DNA from: Flavobacterium sp. CBA20B-1
GTDB taxonomy: Bacteria > Bacteroidota > Bacteroidia > Flavobacteriales > Flavobacteriaceae
NCBI RefSeq assembly: GCF_028473145.1
Contig: NZ_CP092370.1
Span: 1,240,001-1,304,000 of the forward strand
Direction: 5' to 3'
Length of the DNA: 64,000 bases
How positions within the stretch are numbered: the first letter of the stretch is position 1; each line of letters starts with the position of its first letter. Shown piece by piece: positions 25,743-34,210 of the stretch. A model generated the notes under the pieces. The model saw only the letters and a program-made list of their open reading frames with translations. It was not told where the DNA came from and made no database searches. A program made the translations under genes and the position numbers.

Positions 25743-26027
25743 AGTTATGTATGTTGTTGAATTGGTGATTTGATAAATTTACGCTATTCTCTTCTTTGAA
25801 ACACCAAAGAAGCAAAGTGTTTTATTGCGGTGCATTTTTAATCGGTTGAAATTCACTTGTGAAGCTAACACATCGAAACCATCGCTGCGCTCGCCGATGC
25901 GTTTACGCTTCATGCAGTGTTTCAACGTTCGATTAAAAGTGCATACCGCTGTATTTAGGCTATTTGTGTTTTTCATTCATCATTCCACTTGTATATAGTT
26001 TTTTGAGATCCCTCGTTGCCTCGGGAT
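25682..26027. repeat. 346-bp direct repeat, copy 2
   Basis: Partner of 22927-23272. It contains the start codon (25742) and first 20 codons of the T9SS gene and the upstream DNA. A short open frame at 25779-25976 is an artefact of the repeat. With the 46-bp repeat and further GCTGAGCTTGTCGAAGC and GACTCCTACGGAGTGACAAA units it fills the 583-base gap 25743-26325, which holds no gene. Confidence 0.9.
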
Positions 26028-26208
26028 GACAAACTGTATATTTTATTTGGTTTTGTTTGGTGTTAAAGTTTTCTTTGTTTGTCATGCTTTAAGTATCCTT
26101 TAGACTCCTACGGAGTGACAAACGGTGTGTTTTATTTTATTTGGTTGTATGGTTTATTTGTTAAATTGATGATTTGGTTGCTGAGCTTGTCGAAGCATCG
26201 GTTTTTTT

Positions 26209-26254
26209 ACATCCCCCTTAATCCCCCTTCAAAGGGGGAGTGTTGGGAGGTTAT
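26209..26254. repeat. 46-bp repeat with CCCCCTT hairpin, copy 2
   Basis: Exact copy of 23588-23633, in the same order relative to the 346-bp repeat. Confidence 0.9.
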
Positions 26255-26325
26255 AAAAATACTAAAAATAAAACCACGCATGCAACTAACTAAAACCACG
26301 CGTGGTTAAAAAAATACATAGGTGT

Positions 26326-26697
26326 TTAAAATAATCTTTTTTTTTCTAAATTATTGTACGCTGTTTCATAGTTTGTTAAAAATACTTGTGCTTCGGTAGT
26401 GGTTGGTGCAGAAAAGTTTAATGGTTTTAAATCGTTATAAAGTAGCACTTGCATAGAAGCCGAATCTAACCGTACTATTTTTTCAGCTAGGGTACTGTTA
26501 CTCGTGCTACTATAATTATTGGTATAGCTTTGCACCAATTGTCCGGCAATAAATGCCCAATCGGTTCGTGCAGGTTTTGCTGTATGATTATTGTTTGGTA
26601 CTTGTGATGAATCTACAAATTGTTCTTCGTCAGTAAACGAACATGCTGCGATGCAGATTAAAAAAACAAAATAAAAAAGATGGGTAATTTTATTCAT
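26326..26697 (-). CDS. Small hypothetical lipoprotein
   Basis: A 123-residue lipoprotein with signal MNKITHLFYFVFLICIAAC and lipobox CIAACS, then a polar linker and a helical domain ending in TNYETAYNNLEKKRLF. No family recognised. It has its own promoter (26759-26790) and is divergent from the TPR-AraC regulator at 26913. Confidence 0.65.
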   Translation of the reverse strand: MNKITHLFYFVFLICIAACSFTDEEQFVDSSQVPNNNHTAKPARTDWAFIAGQLVQSYTNNYSSTSNSTLAEKIVRLDSASMQVLLYNDLKPLNFSAPTTTEAQVFLTNYETAYNNLEKKRLF

Positions 26698-26758
26698 AAT
26701 ATGTAGTTTTTAAAAATGATTTATAGTGGGGTTGATTTTGTACGTGGTAGGAAGTAAT

Positions 26759-26790
26759 CAAATGTACACCCATGGTTTCGTATGTGCAAA
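26759..26790 (-). promoter_or_regulatory. Promoter of the small lipoprotein gene
   Basis: On the minus strand TTTTTG near 26787-26792, about 20 bases, then TACATTTG (26766-26759), a full match to TAnnTTTG. Confidence 0.6.
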
Positions 26791-26853
26791 AAGTTGTTGT
26801 GCACTTTGATCAAAATGCAGTTGCAAAATCGTAAAAACCATTGATTAACAAGG

Positions 26854-26885
26854 TTTTATGTTTCAGAAAAAAAGTTGTACATTTG
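26854..26885 (+). promoter_or_regulatory. Promoter of the TPR-AraC regulator gene
   Basis: TACATTTG at 26878-26885 matches TAnnTTTG exactly; a T-rich TTTTATG at 26854-26860 occupies the -33 position. ATG follows 27 bases later. Confidence 0.55.
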
Positions 26886-26912
26886 GATAAACCAATCCAA
26901 TATACCTGAAAA

Positions 26913-28805
26913 ATGCGCTTTTTATACCTGCTTTTTTATCTATTTACAGTGTCATTTTGCGCCACTGCCCAATCTGATACCAAAAAAAATATCGCCCGTC
27001 ACTCTTTAAATGAGATGCGCGAAAAACTAAATGTGCTTACTAAAAAAGATTCGGTTACTTATTACAATTGGTTACATGCTTACATAAAAAAAGTGAAGGC
27101 TTCGCAAAATAGCGAGCATTTATTTAATGCATACAAACACTTTGTTTTTACTACTGATGATCCGAAAGTGATGCATCTTTTTACCGATAGTTTAACCCAA
27201 CAAGCTTTAAAAATTAATGAACCTCTTCATCTTATTGATACCTATCAAATACGTTCCACCGTTTTTTATATCGAGAAAAATTACCAACAATCTTTAGCAT
27301 ACGAATTAAAAGCATTGCAGTTAATTGATCAAAAAAAGCACGCATACGAATACCACAAATCGTTATATGCCATTGGGCAAACCTATTTTTATCTGCAGCA
27401 ATATGAAGATGCTTTGGCTTATTTTGAAAAAGCCCGTAAATTTTTTGAAGGTTCTAGCAGCTACAAATATCAGTTGGGCTTCATGAATTCGATTCGGTAT
27501 GAAGCGCTCACACATACCTATTTAAAAAATTATTCGTATAGCAATGAACTAGTTGATAAAGGTTTTTCGCAACTCCCTAAAATTACACCCGATGAACAAA
27601 ATTTTGAGAAAGCTTATATCAATTACGTATATGCTTTAAACCTGCACTTTTTAAACGACTACCAAAAAAGTATTGCCACGTTTAAAAGTGCTTTGCCCGA
27701 AATTATAACAAATGAAGATTATGCCAACGAAAGTATTGCGTATTATTATATAGGTGTAAACTACTGGAAATTGGGCAAAAAAGAAGATGCAATTGCTTAT
27801 TTTAATAAGGTGGATGCCTTTTTTCAGGAAAAAAACTATGCAAATCTGGAAACGAAAGAGGCCTATACCTATTTGATGGATTATTACAAACAGCAAAAGA
27901 ATGAAGAAAAACAGTTGTATTACACCAATCAATTGCTAAAAGTGACCGTGTTTTTGCAAAACGAATACCGTTTTTTAAGCACCGCTTTGCACAAGCAGCT
28001 TGATATTAAATATTTAGAAAGCGAAAAAGCGCGTTTGGAATATTCGTTGCAAACTAAAAGCCGATTATTTACAGCAGCTATTGTGGGCGGATCGCTTCTT
28101 TTAATAGGATTTGCTGTGGCACTGCTATGGAACTACCTGAAAAAGAAAGAATATTCAAAAAGATACAACGAATTGGTTGCCCAACGCAAAAACGCAAAAG
28201 CGGAAGAAAAAACGCAACTTACAGAAATTGCAAAACCAGCACCTGTTGTTGCAGATGTTCCAACTAATGTCCCAGAACCTTCTACAGTAGTGGATGTGAA
28301 CACTCAAGAAGAAGTTAGGGTAACAGAAGTCCCTGCTTCTATAGAGGCATTGACTGCAACGCCTGAAATTTCACAACCCGTTGAAAAAGAAATAAATAGC
28401 AATTCTAAGAAAAACGAACGCTCAACTGTTACCGGAGCAAGCAATAAGGTGTGGGAAAGTATCACGCAGTATTTAGAAGTTTTTGAAGAAAATCAAGGTT
28501 TTTTGGATCCAAATATAAATTTGAATCAATTGGCCGTTTTGTTTGAAACCAACCGAAGCTATCTTTCAAGTTATATCAATGCAAGTAAAGAAAAAACTTT
28601 TAACGATTATGTGAACCAATTGCGTATTGATTATTTGCTGGCACAATTTGAGAGCAATCCGCAATGGATTCATTATAAAATCAGCCACATTGCTGAATTA
28701 TTGGGTTTTCCAAGCAGCAGAAGTTTTTCAAACGCTTTTATTAAATGCACAGGCATTTCTCCGTCTTTTTATATTGGTCAACTAAAAGAAGAAGCACAAA
28801 CATAA
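26913..28805 (+). CDS. TPR sensor with AraC-type DNA-binding domain (membrane-bound)
   Basis: A 630-residue one-component regulator. It has a signal peptide (FLYLLFYLFTVSFCATAQ), periplasmic tetratricopeptide repeats to about residue 370 (e.g. AIGQTYFYLQQYEDALAYFE, YIGVNYWKLGKKEDAIAYFN), one transmembrane helix (AAIVGGSLLLIGFAVALLW), a cytoplasmic Pro/Glu/Val-rich linker and a C-terminal AraC HTH domain (FNDYVNQLRIDYLLAQF; IAELLGFPSSRSFSNAF). This layout is a Flavobacteriia speciality for transducing envelope signals directly to DNA. Target genes are unknown; the divergent small lipoprotein gene is one candidate. Confidence 0.88.
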   Translation: MRFLYLLFYLFTVSFCATAQSDTKKNIARHSLNEMREKLNVLTKKDSVTYYNWLHAYIKKVKASQNSEHLFNAYKHFVFTTDDPKVMHLFTDSLTQQALKINEPLHLIDTYQIRSTVFYIEKNYQQSLAYELKALQLIDQKKHAYEYHKSLYAIGQTYFYLQQYEDALAYFEKARKFFEGSSSYKYQLGFMNSIRYEALTHTYLKNYSYSNELVDKGFSQLPKITPDEQNFEKAYINYVYALNLHFLNDYQKSIATFKSALPEIITNEDYANESIAYYYIGVNYWKLGKKEDAIAYFNKVDAFFQEKNYANLETKEAYTYLMDYYKQQKNEEKQLYYTNQLLKVTVFLQNEYRFLSTALHKQLDIKYLESEKARLEYSLQTKSRLFTAAIVGGSLLLIGFAVALLWNYLKKKEYSKRYNELVAQRKNAKAEEKTQLTEIAKPAPVVADVPTNVPEPSTVVDVNTQEEVRVTEVPASIEALTATPEISQPVEKEINSNSKKNERSTVTGASNKVWESITQYLEVFEENQGFLDPNINLNQLAVLFETNRSYLSSYINASKEKTFNDYVNQLRIDYLLAQFESNPQWIHYKISHIAELLGFPSSRSFSNAFIKCTGISPSFYIGQLKEEAQT

Positions 28806-28832
28806 CTCGTGGTGTGTTACTGTAGTTAAAAT

Positions 28833-28866
28833 AAAAAGTCCTAAAACAAATTTGGGACTTTATTAT
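28833..28866. terminator. Terminator after the TPR-AraC gene
   Basis: AAAGTCC / GGGACTTT stem with a 12-base loop followed by TTATTATA; convergent genes on both sides. Confidence 0.6.
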
Positions 28867-28881
28867 ATTCATCATTTTAAA

Positions 28882-29724
28882 TTACTTCATGAACTTAACA
28901 CCACTATAATTTATGAATTCGAGACTATTTACCGATAAAATTTTACCTAATCTAGACATTGTTCTTGCAACTTGTCTTCCTTTCACAAGTGTAAAAGTTA
29001 AGTCTGTATCATTTGTAAACTTGCTATTTAATTCGGACGCATTAACTGTAATGGTTTTGTCTTTGTTTTTAAACCTTTTTAACAATTGTTTGGGTCTATT
29101 TCCGGCACCTACAGAGTTTGCTTCATAAATTATTAAAATCATATCAGTATTAGGATTTCCAGAAGAATCCCATGTAAGTTTTAAATCTGAATAAGAGCGA
29201 ATTACAGTACGTGGTGCGCCAACAATACCCGCATTGGAAGCTGAAACTTCTAAACCCTCCACTTCAAAACGGGTGAATCTACTTATTAATTCAGCTTCAA
29301 TATCTAAATTAAAATAAGGACTCGCTTCACTAGTTTCAACAGATTTTAAGTTAATGTTATTACCAAATAGCTCATTTTTATCAATAGCTAATTGACTGGC
29401 TTGTTCACTGCTGTAAGTTTTTTGATACTCTTCATTTTTACTTAATAATATTCTATCATTTATTAATATCCCTCCTACTTGATCTTCATCTGAAAACGAA
29501 CCAATTATATTTAAATAGCCATCATCAATTACTGGTTCATACGGTGTTAAATTAACTGTACTGGTAAAATCAATAGAACTATCAAACTCTGAATAACTGT
29601 CTTCACCTATTAACTCTTTTAAAAGGTTATTTGTAGATGGTTGATTGTCCATAGAAACTTCATCTGTTTTTTCACATGATATAAAAAATATCGATGCTAA
29701 ACTTAAGGTTATTATTTTTCTCAT
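28882..29724 (-). CDS. Hypothetical lipoprotein
   Basis: A 280-residue lipoprotein (signal MRKIITLSLASIFFISC, lipobox FISC). The middle and C-terminal parts are beta-rich with no motif I recognise; the C-terminal half (DMILIIYEANSVGAGNRPKQ, TFTLVKGRQVARTMSRLGK) could be a small fold repeated in flavobacterial outer-membrane lipoproteins. Single-gene unit convergent with the TPR-AraC gene. Confidence 0.65.
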   Translation of the reverse strand: MRKIITLSLASIFFISCEKTDEVSMDNQPSTNNLLKELIGEDSYSEFDSSIDFTSTVNLTPYEPVIDDGYLNIIGSFSDEDQVGGILINDRILLSKNEEYQKTYSSEQASQLAIDKNELFGNNINLKSVETSEASPYFNLDIEAELISRFTRFEVEGLEVSASNAGIVGAPRTVIRSYSDLKLTWDSSGNPNTDMILIIYEANSVGAGNRPKQLLKRFKNKDKTITVNASELNSKFTNDTDLTFTLVKGRQVARTMSRLGKILSVNSLEFINYSGVKFMK

Positions 29725-29901
29725 ATTAAAACTCTTTTAAAAATATTTAACAACAATTATTATCCTTTAATTTTAAATTATTATATGACTGATGATCTTA
29801 TACAGTTTTATTTATAAATTACTAAAATTCAAATATAAAACATTAATAATTACAACTCATAGTGCATTATCAAAAAAACATAACACACTGATATTCAAAG
29901 C

Positions 29902-30003
29902 TTTTTTTTACCACAGACATCGAATGCAACACATTCAACAAAGGTGGATCATCTTTATTATTTGCTTAAAGTAATATGGAAATCTGTGCATCTGCGGGAA
30001 TTC
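29902..30003. repeat. Dispersed intergenic repeat, GATGCACAGATTT family, copy 2 (inverted)
   Basis: Carries CCACAGACAT at one end and AATCTGTGCATCTGCGGGAA at the other, inverse to the block at 17180-17275. It lies in the 308-base gap before radC; the rest of that gap is AT-rich. Confidence 0.5.
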
Positions 30004-30032
30004 TATAATGCACTACGTGTTAATTACAGCAA

Positions 30033-30731
30033 TTACAACAAATCATCATCGGCAAAACTAAAATATCCGGTTTGGGTGATGATTAAATGATCTAAAAGCT
30101 GAATGTCTAAACTTTTTCCCGCCATTTTGATTTTTTGAGTAATGTCTTTATCTGCTGTACTGGGTGTTAATTGTCCCGATGGATGATTGTGCACAATAAT
30201 GATTGATGTAGCTAAATACTCTAAAGCGGTTTTGAAAATCAAACGAATATCAACTACAGTTTGAGTGAGTCCGCCTTTGCTTAGTTGCAGTTTATAAATC
30301 ACTTTGTTGCTGTTATTGAGCAATAAAACCCAAAACTCCTCGTGTGGCAGATCGCCAATAATGGGTTGCATGAGTTTACACACATCGCCGGCACTGCCAA
30401 TTTTGGTAAGCTGTTTTGTTTCTGAAAGTTGCAATCGTTTTGCCAGTTCCAATGCCGCTACAATGGTGATGGCTTTTGCCTCGCCAATGCCTTTAAACTG
30501 CATTAAATGTTGAATGCTTTGCTTTTGAAGTTGATGCAATTGATTGTTGTTTTGCTGCAAAATACGTTTGCACAAATCCACAGCGCTTTCATTGCGACTG
30601 CCCGACCCTATCAAAATAGCAATTAATTCGGCATCGCTCAATGCATTTTTTCCTTTATACAACAATTTTTCGCGTGGTTGATCGTCTTCACTCCAATTTT
30701 TTATAGAGAAATGTTTATCTTCGTTACTCAT
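30033..30731 (-). CDS. radC: RadC family JAB/MPN domain protein
   Basis: A 232-residue RadC protein. An N-terminal helix-hairpin-helix region (LMQFKGIGEAKAITIVAALELAKR) precedes the JAMM metalloprotease-like domain with HNHPSG and the following S..D zinc ligands (GQLTPSTADKD). Historically called a DNA-repair protein, but its role is unsettled. ATG 30731 (MSNEDKHF) is the more usual start; an ATG six bases upstream is possible. Divergent from the DUF1287 gene with only a short gap. Confidence 0.9.
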   Translation of the reverse strand: MSNEDKHFSIKNWSEDDQPREKLLYKGKNALSDAELIAILIGSGSRNESAVDLCKRILQQNNNQLHQLQKQSIQHLMQFKGIGEAKAITIVAALELAKRLQLSETKQLTKIGSAGDVCKLMQPIIGDLPHEEFWVLLLNNSNKVIYKLQLSKGGLTQTVVDIRLIFKTALEYLATSIIIVHNHPSGQLTPSTADKDITQKIKMAGKSLDIQLLDHLIITQTGYFSFADDDLL

Positions 30732-30758
30732 GCCCAAATAATTAACGCTTATAAATAT

Positions 30759-31415
30759 ATGAAAGTATTTTTATTTTTTTTGATTTTAGTTGGATTTAGT
30801 TCGTGCACTTTGAAAAGTCAGGAAGGTTTTAATGCTGCATTAATTTCTTCTGATGAAACCACCACACAGAAAGATACCATTACCGATGATGTTTCTGATT
30901 TCAGAAAAAAACTGTCTGAAAAAGCCCTTTCTATCATTGACGCTTCGGTTCGATACACGCCCGATTATGTAGCTATTGATTACCCAAATGGCGATGTGCC
31001 TGCAAAAACCGGAGTTTGTACCGATGTGGTGATCCGATCGTACAGAAAACTTGGCATCGATTTGCAAAAAGAAGTGCATGAAGATATGCGTGGACATTTT
31101 AGCAGCTATCCGAAAAATTGGGGAGCTACTAAAACCGACACCAACATTGACCACCGAAGAGTGCCTAATTTAGAAACTTTTTTTACGAGAAAAGGAAAGA
31201 AATTGCCCGTAACACAAAACCCAGACGATTACAAAACCGGAGCTATTATCACGTGGATGATTAACGACAAGTTGCCGCATATTGGCATTGTGACCAACCA
31301 ACTTTCTAAAGACGGCAAACGACGATTGATTGTTCACAACGTGGGCGGCGGACAGGTATTGGAAGATTGTTTGTTTAAATACACCATTGTGGGGCATTTT
31401 GTTTATGAGGGGTAA
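30759..31415 (+). CDS. DUF1287 lipoprotein (NlpC/P60-like hydrolase fold)
   Basis: A 218-residue lipoprotein. ATG 30759 gives a good signal (MKVFLFFLILVGFSSC, lipobox); the frame open to 30678 overlaps the radC start and is not used. The DUF1287 domain begins near residue 55: YTPDYVAIDYPNGDVP, then GVCTDVVIRSYRKLGIDLQ with the predicted catalytic cysteine, and HIGIVTNQ with the histidine. Members are thought to be cell-wall amidases or peptidases. Its last 13 bases overlap the end of the convergent gene 31403. Confidence 0.85.
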   Translation: MKVFLFFLILVGFSSCTLKSQEGFNAALISSDETTTQKDTITDDVSDFRKKLSEKALSIIDASVRYTPDYVAIDYPNGDVPAKTGVCTDVVIRSYRKLGIDLQKEVHEDMRGHFSSYPKNWGATKTDTNIDHRRVPNLETFFTRKGKKLPVTQNPDDYKTGAIITWMINDKLPHIGIVTNQLSKDGKRRLIVHNVGGGQVLEDCLFKYTIVGHFVYEG

Positions 31416-32038
31416 TTGTTGTATTTTGGATTATGTTTTCTAAAATCACTTTTGCTTTCAAAACTATGATTACCTAGAATATCATGAAGATTCAATTCAC
31501 GAATTAATCCCAATTTATAATAGTGAATTAATTCTTTTCTAAAAGAAAACATGTGAATTTCGTTCAATAGTTTAAATTGATATTTATTAACTGCTCCATC
31601 TTTAAAATAAACAGTCAAAAAATTGTTGATTCCTAAAGAATATAAAGGATCATATAAAGTATTACTTGGTCTTCTTCTATCTTCAAAATCGTAACAAATA
31701 ATTTCTATTAATCTAAAATCAGAAAATTCAATTCGTTTGTTCATGATTTCTAAAAAATCATTATGAAAATGTATTTTTCCAATAATATTATAGGCAATAT
31801 TTTCACTTCTATACAAATTACCTAGTTGTATATAAAAAAAGTAGATTAATATATATACTACAAGAAGAATCGCAAGGAAAACTGCAATAAAGTCAGGGAG
31901 ATATTTGTGTAAAAACAGTGCTATTACTATTAAAGGAAGAATCACAAACCATCCTTTATCTATAAAATTATAGAATTTATTTGGTGGTTCGGGCAGAACC
32001 TCAACAATACTTAAACCTTCTTCAGTATACGCTCTCAT
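31403..32038 (-). CDS. Hypothetical membrane protein
   Basis: A 211-residue protein with two adjacent transmembrane helices (GWFVILPLIVIALFLH and FIAVFLAILLVVYILIYFFYI) after a short cytoplasmic N-terminus, then a soluble domain of about 140 residues (KIHFHNDFLEIMNKRIEFSD, LTVYFKDGAVNKYQFKLL) resembling PH-like bacterial membrane proteins. No firm family. Convergent with DUF1287, overlapping it by 13 bases. Confidence 0.6.
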   Translation of the reverse strand: MRAYTEEGLSIVEVLPEPPNKFYNFIDKGWFVILPLIVIALFLHKYLPDFIAVFLAILLVVYILIYFFYIQLGNLYRSENIAYNIIGKIHFHNDFLEIMNKRIEFSDFRLIEIICYDFEDRRRPSNTLYDPLYSLGINNFLTVYFKDGAVNKYQFKLLNEIHMFSFRKELIHYYKLGLIRELNLHDILGNHSFESKSDFRKHNPKYNNYPS

Positions 32039-32098
32039 AAAATCGTTTTTTACGAATGTACTAAATTGTAATTATACTCTTAATTTTTCAAACAAAAA

Positions 32099-32130
32099 AT
32101 CCTACAAAGGTTTTAAAAACTTTGCAGGAT
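32099..32130. terminator. Hairpin between Mpl and the hypothetical membrane protein gene
   Basis: ATCCTACAAAGG and ACTTTGCAGGAT form an imperfect 12-bp stem. It resembles the ACCTTGTAGGT repeat at 59782 and 61521. Confidence 0.5.
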
Positions 32131-32156
32131 AAACTATCATTTAAAGATGCTTTAAA

Positions 32157-33512
32157 TTATTCTATAATACTTTGAACCTCATCAAAATTCAGTCCGCCGT
32201 AATTGCCGGAACTCATCAATAATAAAACCGAATCGGTGAAATCTTGTACCAATAAAAACGATTTAAACGCTTGGGGATTGGTGTAAACTATTAAATTTTC
32301 ACATTGAAAAGCTTGTTCAATTTGTTCTTTTGTCACTTCTTCCAACTTTTTAATAGCAACCGCATCGGGCGAATAAAATACCACCGCAACATCGGCAGCA
32401 TCTAACGCGCCTTGATATTCGGTTAAAAACTCGGCATTTAAACTACTATATGTGTGCAATTCCAAACAAGCAATCAATTTTTTATTCGGATACTGTTTTT
32501 TAACCGCCTGCGTAGTTGCCGAAACCTTACTTGGCGAATGGGCAAAATCTTTATAAGCAACCGCTGTTTCTGTTGCAGCAATTTTTTCTAATCTTTTACT
32601 TGCGCCTTTGAACGATGCAATGGCTTCGTAAAACTCGGCTTCATCGATCCCCATGTTTTGACAAATCCATTTTGCACCTGCCAAATTACTTAAATTATGT
32701 GCACCAAAAACCTCAATAGGCATTGCTCCGTCTAAAGTTTCTAAATACGTAATTCCGTTATCGATTGAATATTCAGGTAACGAATACGGCATTTTGCGGA
32801 TTGGTTTTTCGGCTTCTTCAGCAATTTGTTTTACAACCGCATCGTCTTCGTTATAAACAAGAATTCCGCCGTTGGTGATTTTATCGATAAATATTTTAAA
32901 CTGCTCTACATAGTTTTCAAACGTTGGAAACACATTGATATGATCCCACGCAATACCGCTTATTAAAGCAATATTGGGTTGATATAAATGAAATTTCGGG
33001 CGCAAATCGGTGGGAGATGACAGATATTCATCGCCTTCAATCACCATAAAATCATTTTCTTGGGTTAAATGCACCATGTTAGTGAAACCCTCTAACTGTG
33101 CGCCAACCAAAAAATCGACTGCTACATTATGATAGTTCATTACATGCAGAATCATAGAAGTGATGGTTGTTTTTCCGTGCGATCCACCAATAACCACGCG
33201 GGTTTTGTTTTTTGAATGTTCAAAAATAAATTCTGGATACGAGTAAATTTTCAATCCTAATTCTTGCGCTTTCAACAATTCCGGATTATCTGCCTTTGCG
33301 TGCATTCCCAAAATTACGGCATCAATTTCATTGGTGATTTTTTCTGCAAACCATCCTTCTGCTGCAGGAAGCAATCCTTTTGCCTGCAAACGCGATTTCG
33401 ATGGTTCAAAAATAGCATCATCGCTGCCTGTAACTACATCTCCTTTATCGTGTAAAGCCAAAGCCAAATTGTGCATGGCGCTGCCGCCTATTGCTATAAA
33501 ATGTACGCGCAT
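32157..33512 (-). CDS. mpl: Mur ligase, UDP-MurNAc:tripeptide recycling ligase type
   Basis: A 451-residue Mur ligase that would join recycled L-Ala-gamma-D-Glu-meso-Dap to UDP-N-acetylmuramate for peptidoglycan recycling. The N-terminus MRVHFIAIGGSAMHNLAL is typical of Mpl (rather than MurC); the ATP-binding loop is GGSHGKTTITSMI, the central domain holds ISGIAWDHINVFPT, and the C-terminal ligase domain includes the FAHSPSKV motif of the murein ligase fold. Length matches. Single-gene unit. Confidence 0.88.
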   Translation of the reverse strand: MRVHFIAIGGSAMHNLALALHDKGDVVTGSDDAIFEPSKSRLQAKGLLPAAEGWFAEKITNEIDAVILGMHAKADNPELLKAQELGLKIYSYPEFIFEHSKNKTRVVIGGSHGKTTITSMILHVMNYHNVAVDFLVGAQLEGFTNMVHLTQENDFMVIEGDEYLSSPTDLRPKFHLYQPNIALISGIAWDHINVFPTFENYVEQFKIFIDKITNGGILVYNEDDAVVKQIAEEAEKPIRKMPYSLPEYSIDNGITYLETLDGAMPIEVFGAHNLSNLAGAKWICQNMGIDEAEFYEAIASFKGASKRLEKIAATETAVAYKDFAHSPSKVSATTQAVKKQYPNKKLIACLELHTYSSLNAEFLTEYQGALDAADVAVVFYSPDAVAIKKLEEVTKEQIEQAFQCENLIVYTNPQAFKSFLLVQDFTDSVLLLMSSGNYGGLNFDEVQSIIE

Positions 33513-33663
33513 TGTTTTTTATTTTAATAACAAAACTACATTTTTTTAGGGGAATTGGAAATAGAATCAAGAAGAAAGAATAAAGAGATAAGATTTTTAT
33601 TGCTCTACGAAAATTAAATCTTCTTGAGATTCCTCCTTCGTTGGAATGACAAACTGAAACAAA

Positions 33664-33696
33664 AAAAGAGTAAAAACATGATGCTTTTACTCTTTT
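33664..33696. terminator. Hairpin downstream of the DUF805 gene
   Basis: AAAAGAGTAAAA and TTTTACTCTTTT, a perfect 12-bp stem with a 9-base loop and T-run. Confidence 0.75.
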
Positions 33697-33715
33697 AATT
33701 TATAAATTGCTTTTA

Positions 33716-34045
33716 TTATGCTTCTTTAGGATCTGGTCCGTATTCGTTTGACCCTCTGTCTCCTTCTGTTGCTAACAACACAATGTTGTAAATAGGAATT
33801 AGAATATACCAACCGCTTTTACCAATATCATGCATTCTGCGTATTGCTACTGCTATACCTGGAACTAATACGGCTAACGAATACAAATTACCAAGTAAAG
33901 GTAAATTGATCAACCCTAAAATAAAGCCAATAACAATACTAATAATTACGTTTACTAGAAAGAAATTCCAGTATTCAGCGCGACGCGCTCTTCCGTTAAA
34001 ATTTGCGTAATTTTCAAAAACTACTTTTTTGTACCAATCAATCAT
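33716..34045 (-). CDS. DUF805 family membrane protein
   Basis: A 109-residue inner-membrane protein. It starts with the family signature FENYANFNGRARRAEYWNFFL, has two or three helices and the VAIRRMHDIGKSGWYILIPI loop. DUF805 proteins are widespread and uncharacterised. It stands alone between two nearly identical terminator hairpins. Confidence 0.9.
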   Translation of the reverse strand: MIDWYKKVVFENYANFNGRARRAEYWNFFLVNVIISIVIGFILGLINLPLLGNLYSLAVLVPGIAVAIRRMHDIGKSGWYILIPIYNIVLLATEGDRGSNEYGPDPKEA

Positions 34046-34150
34046 AAATTTTTTTTTAAATTTTTTCTACTCTTTTCGCGTCGGATTTTCGATTCCTCCG
34101 TAATAGCAAAAATAAATTTTTAATTTAATAATTCTAAAAAAAATCATAAA

Positions 34151-34182
34151 AAAAGAGTAAAAAACATTGTCTTTACTCTTTC
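34151..34182. terminator. Hairpin between the DUF805 gene and the 34211 gene
   Basis: AAAGAGTAAA and TTTACTCTTT stem; nearly the same sequence as the hairpin at 33664. Confidence 0.7.
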
Positions 34183-34210
34183 TTCTTTCCTCTATTTTCT
34201 TTTATCTAAA

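Noticed and set aside
25779..25976. Open frame of 65 codons on the minus strand
   Set aside because: It lies in the 346-bp repeat, and its other copy has the same frame without a gene context; no signal of a real product.
31403..31415. 13-base overlap of DUF1287 and the next gene as a sign of error
   Set aside because: Short convergent 3' overlaps are common and both frames look intact.
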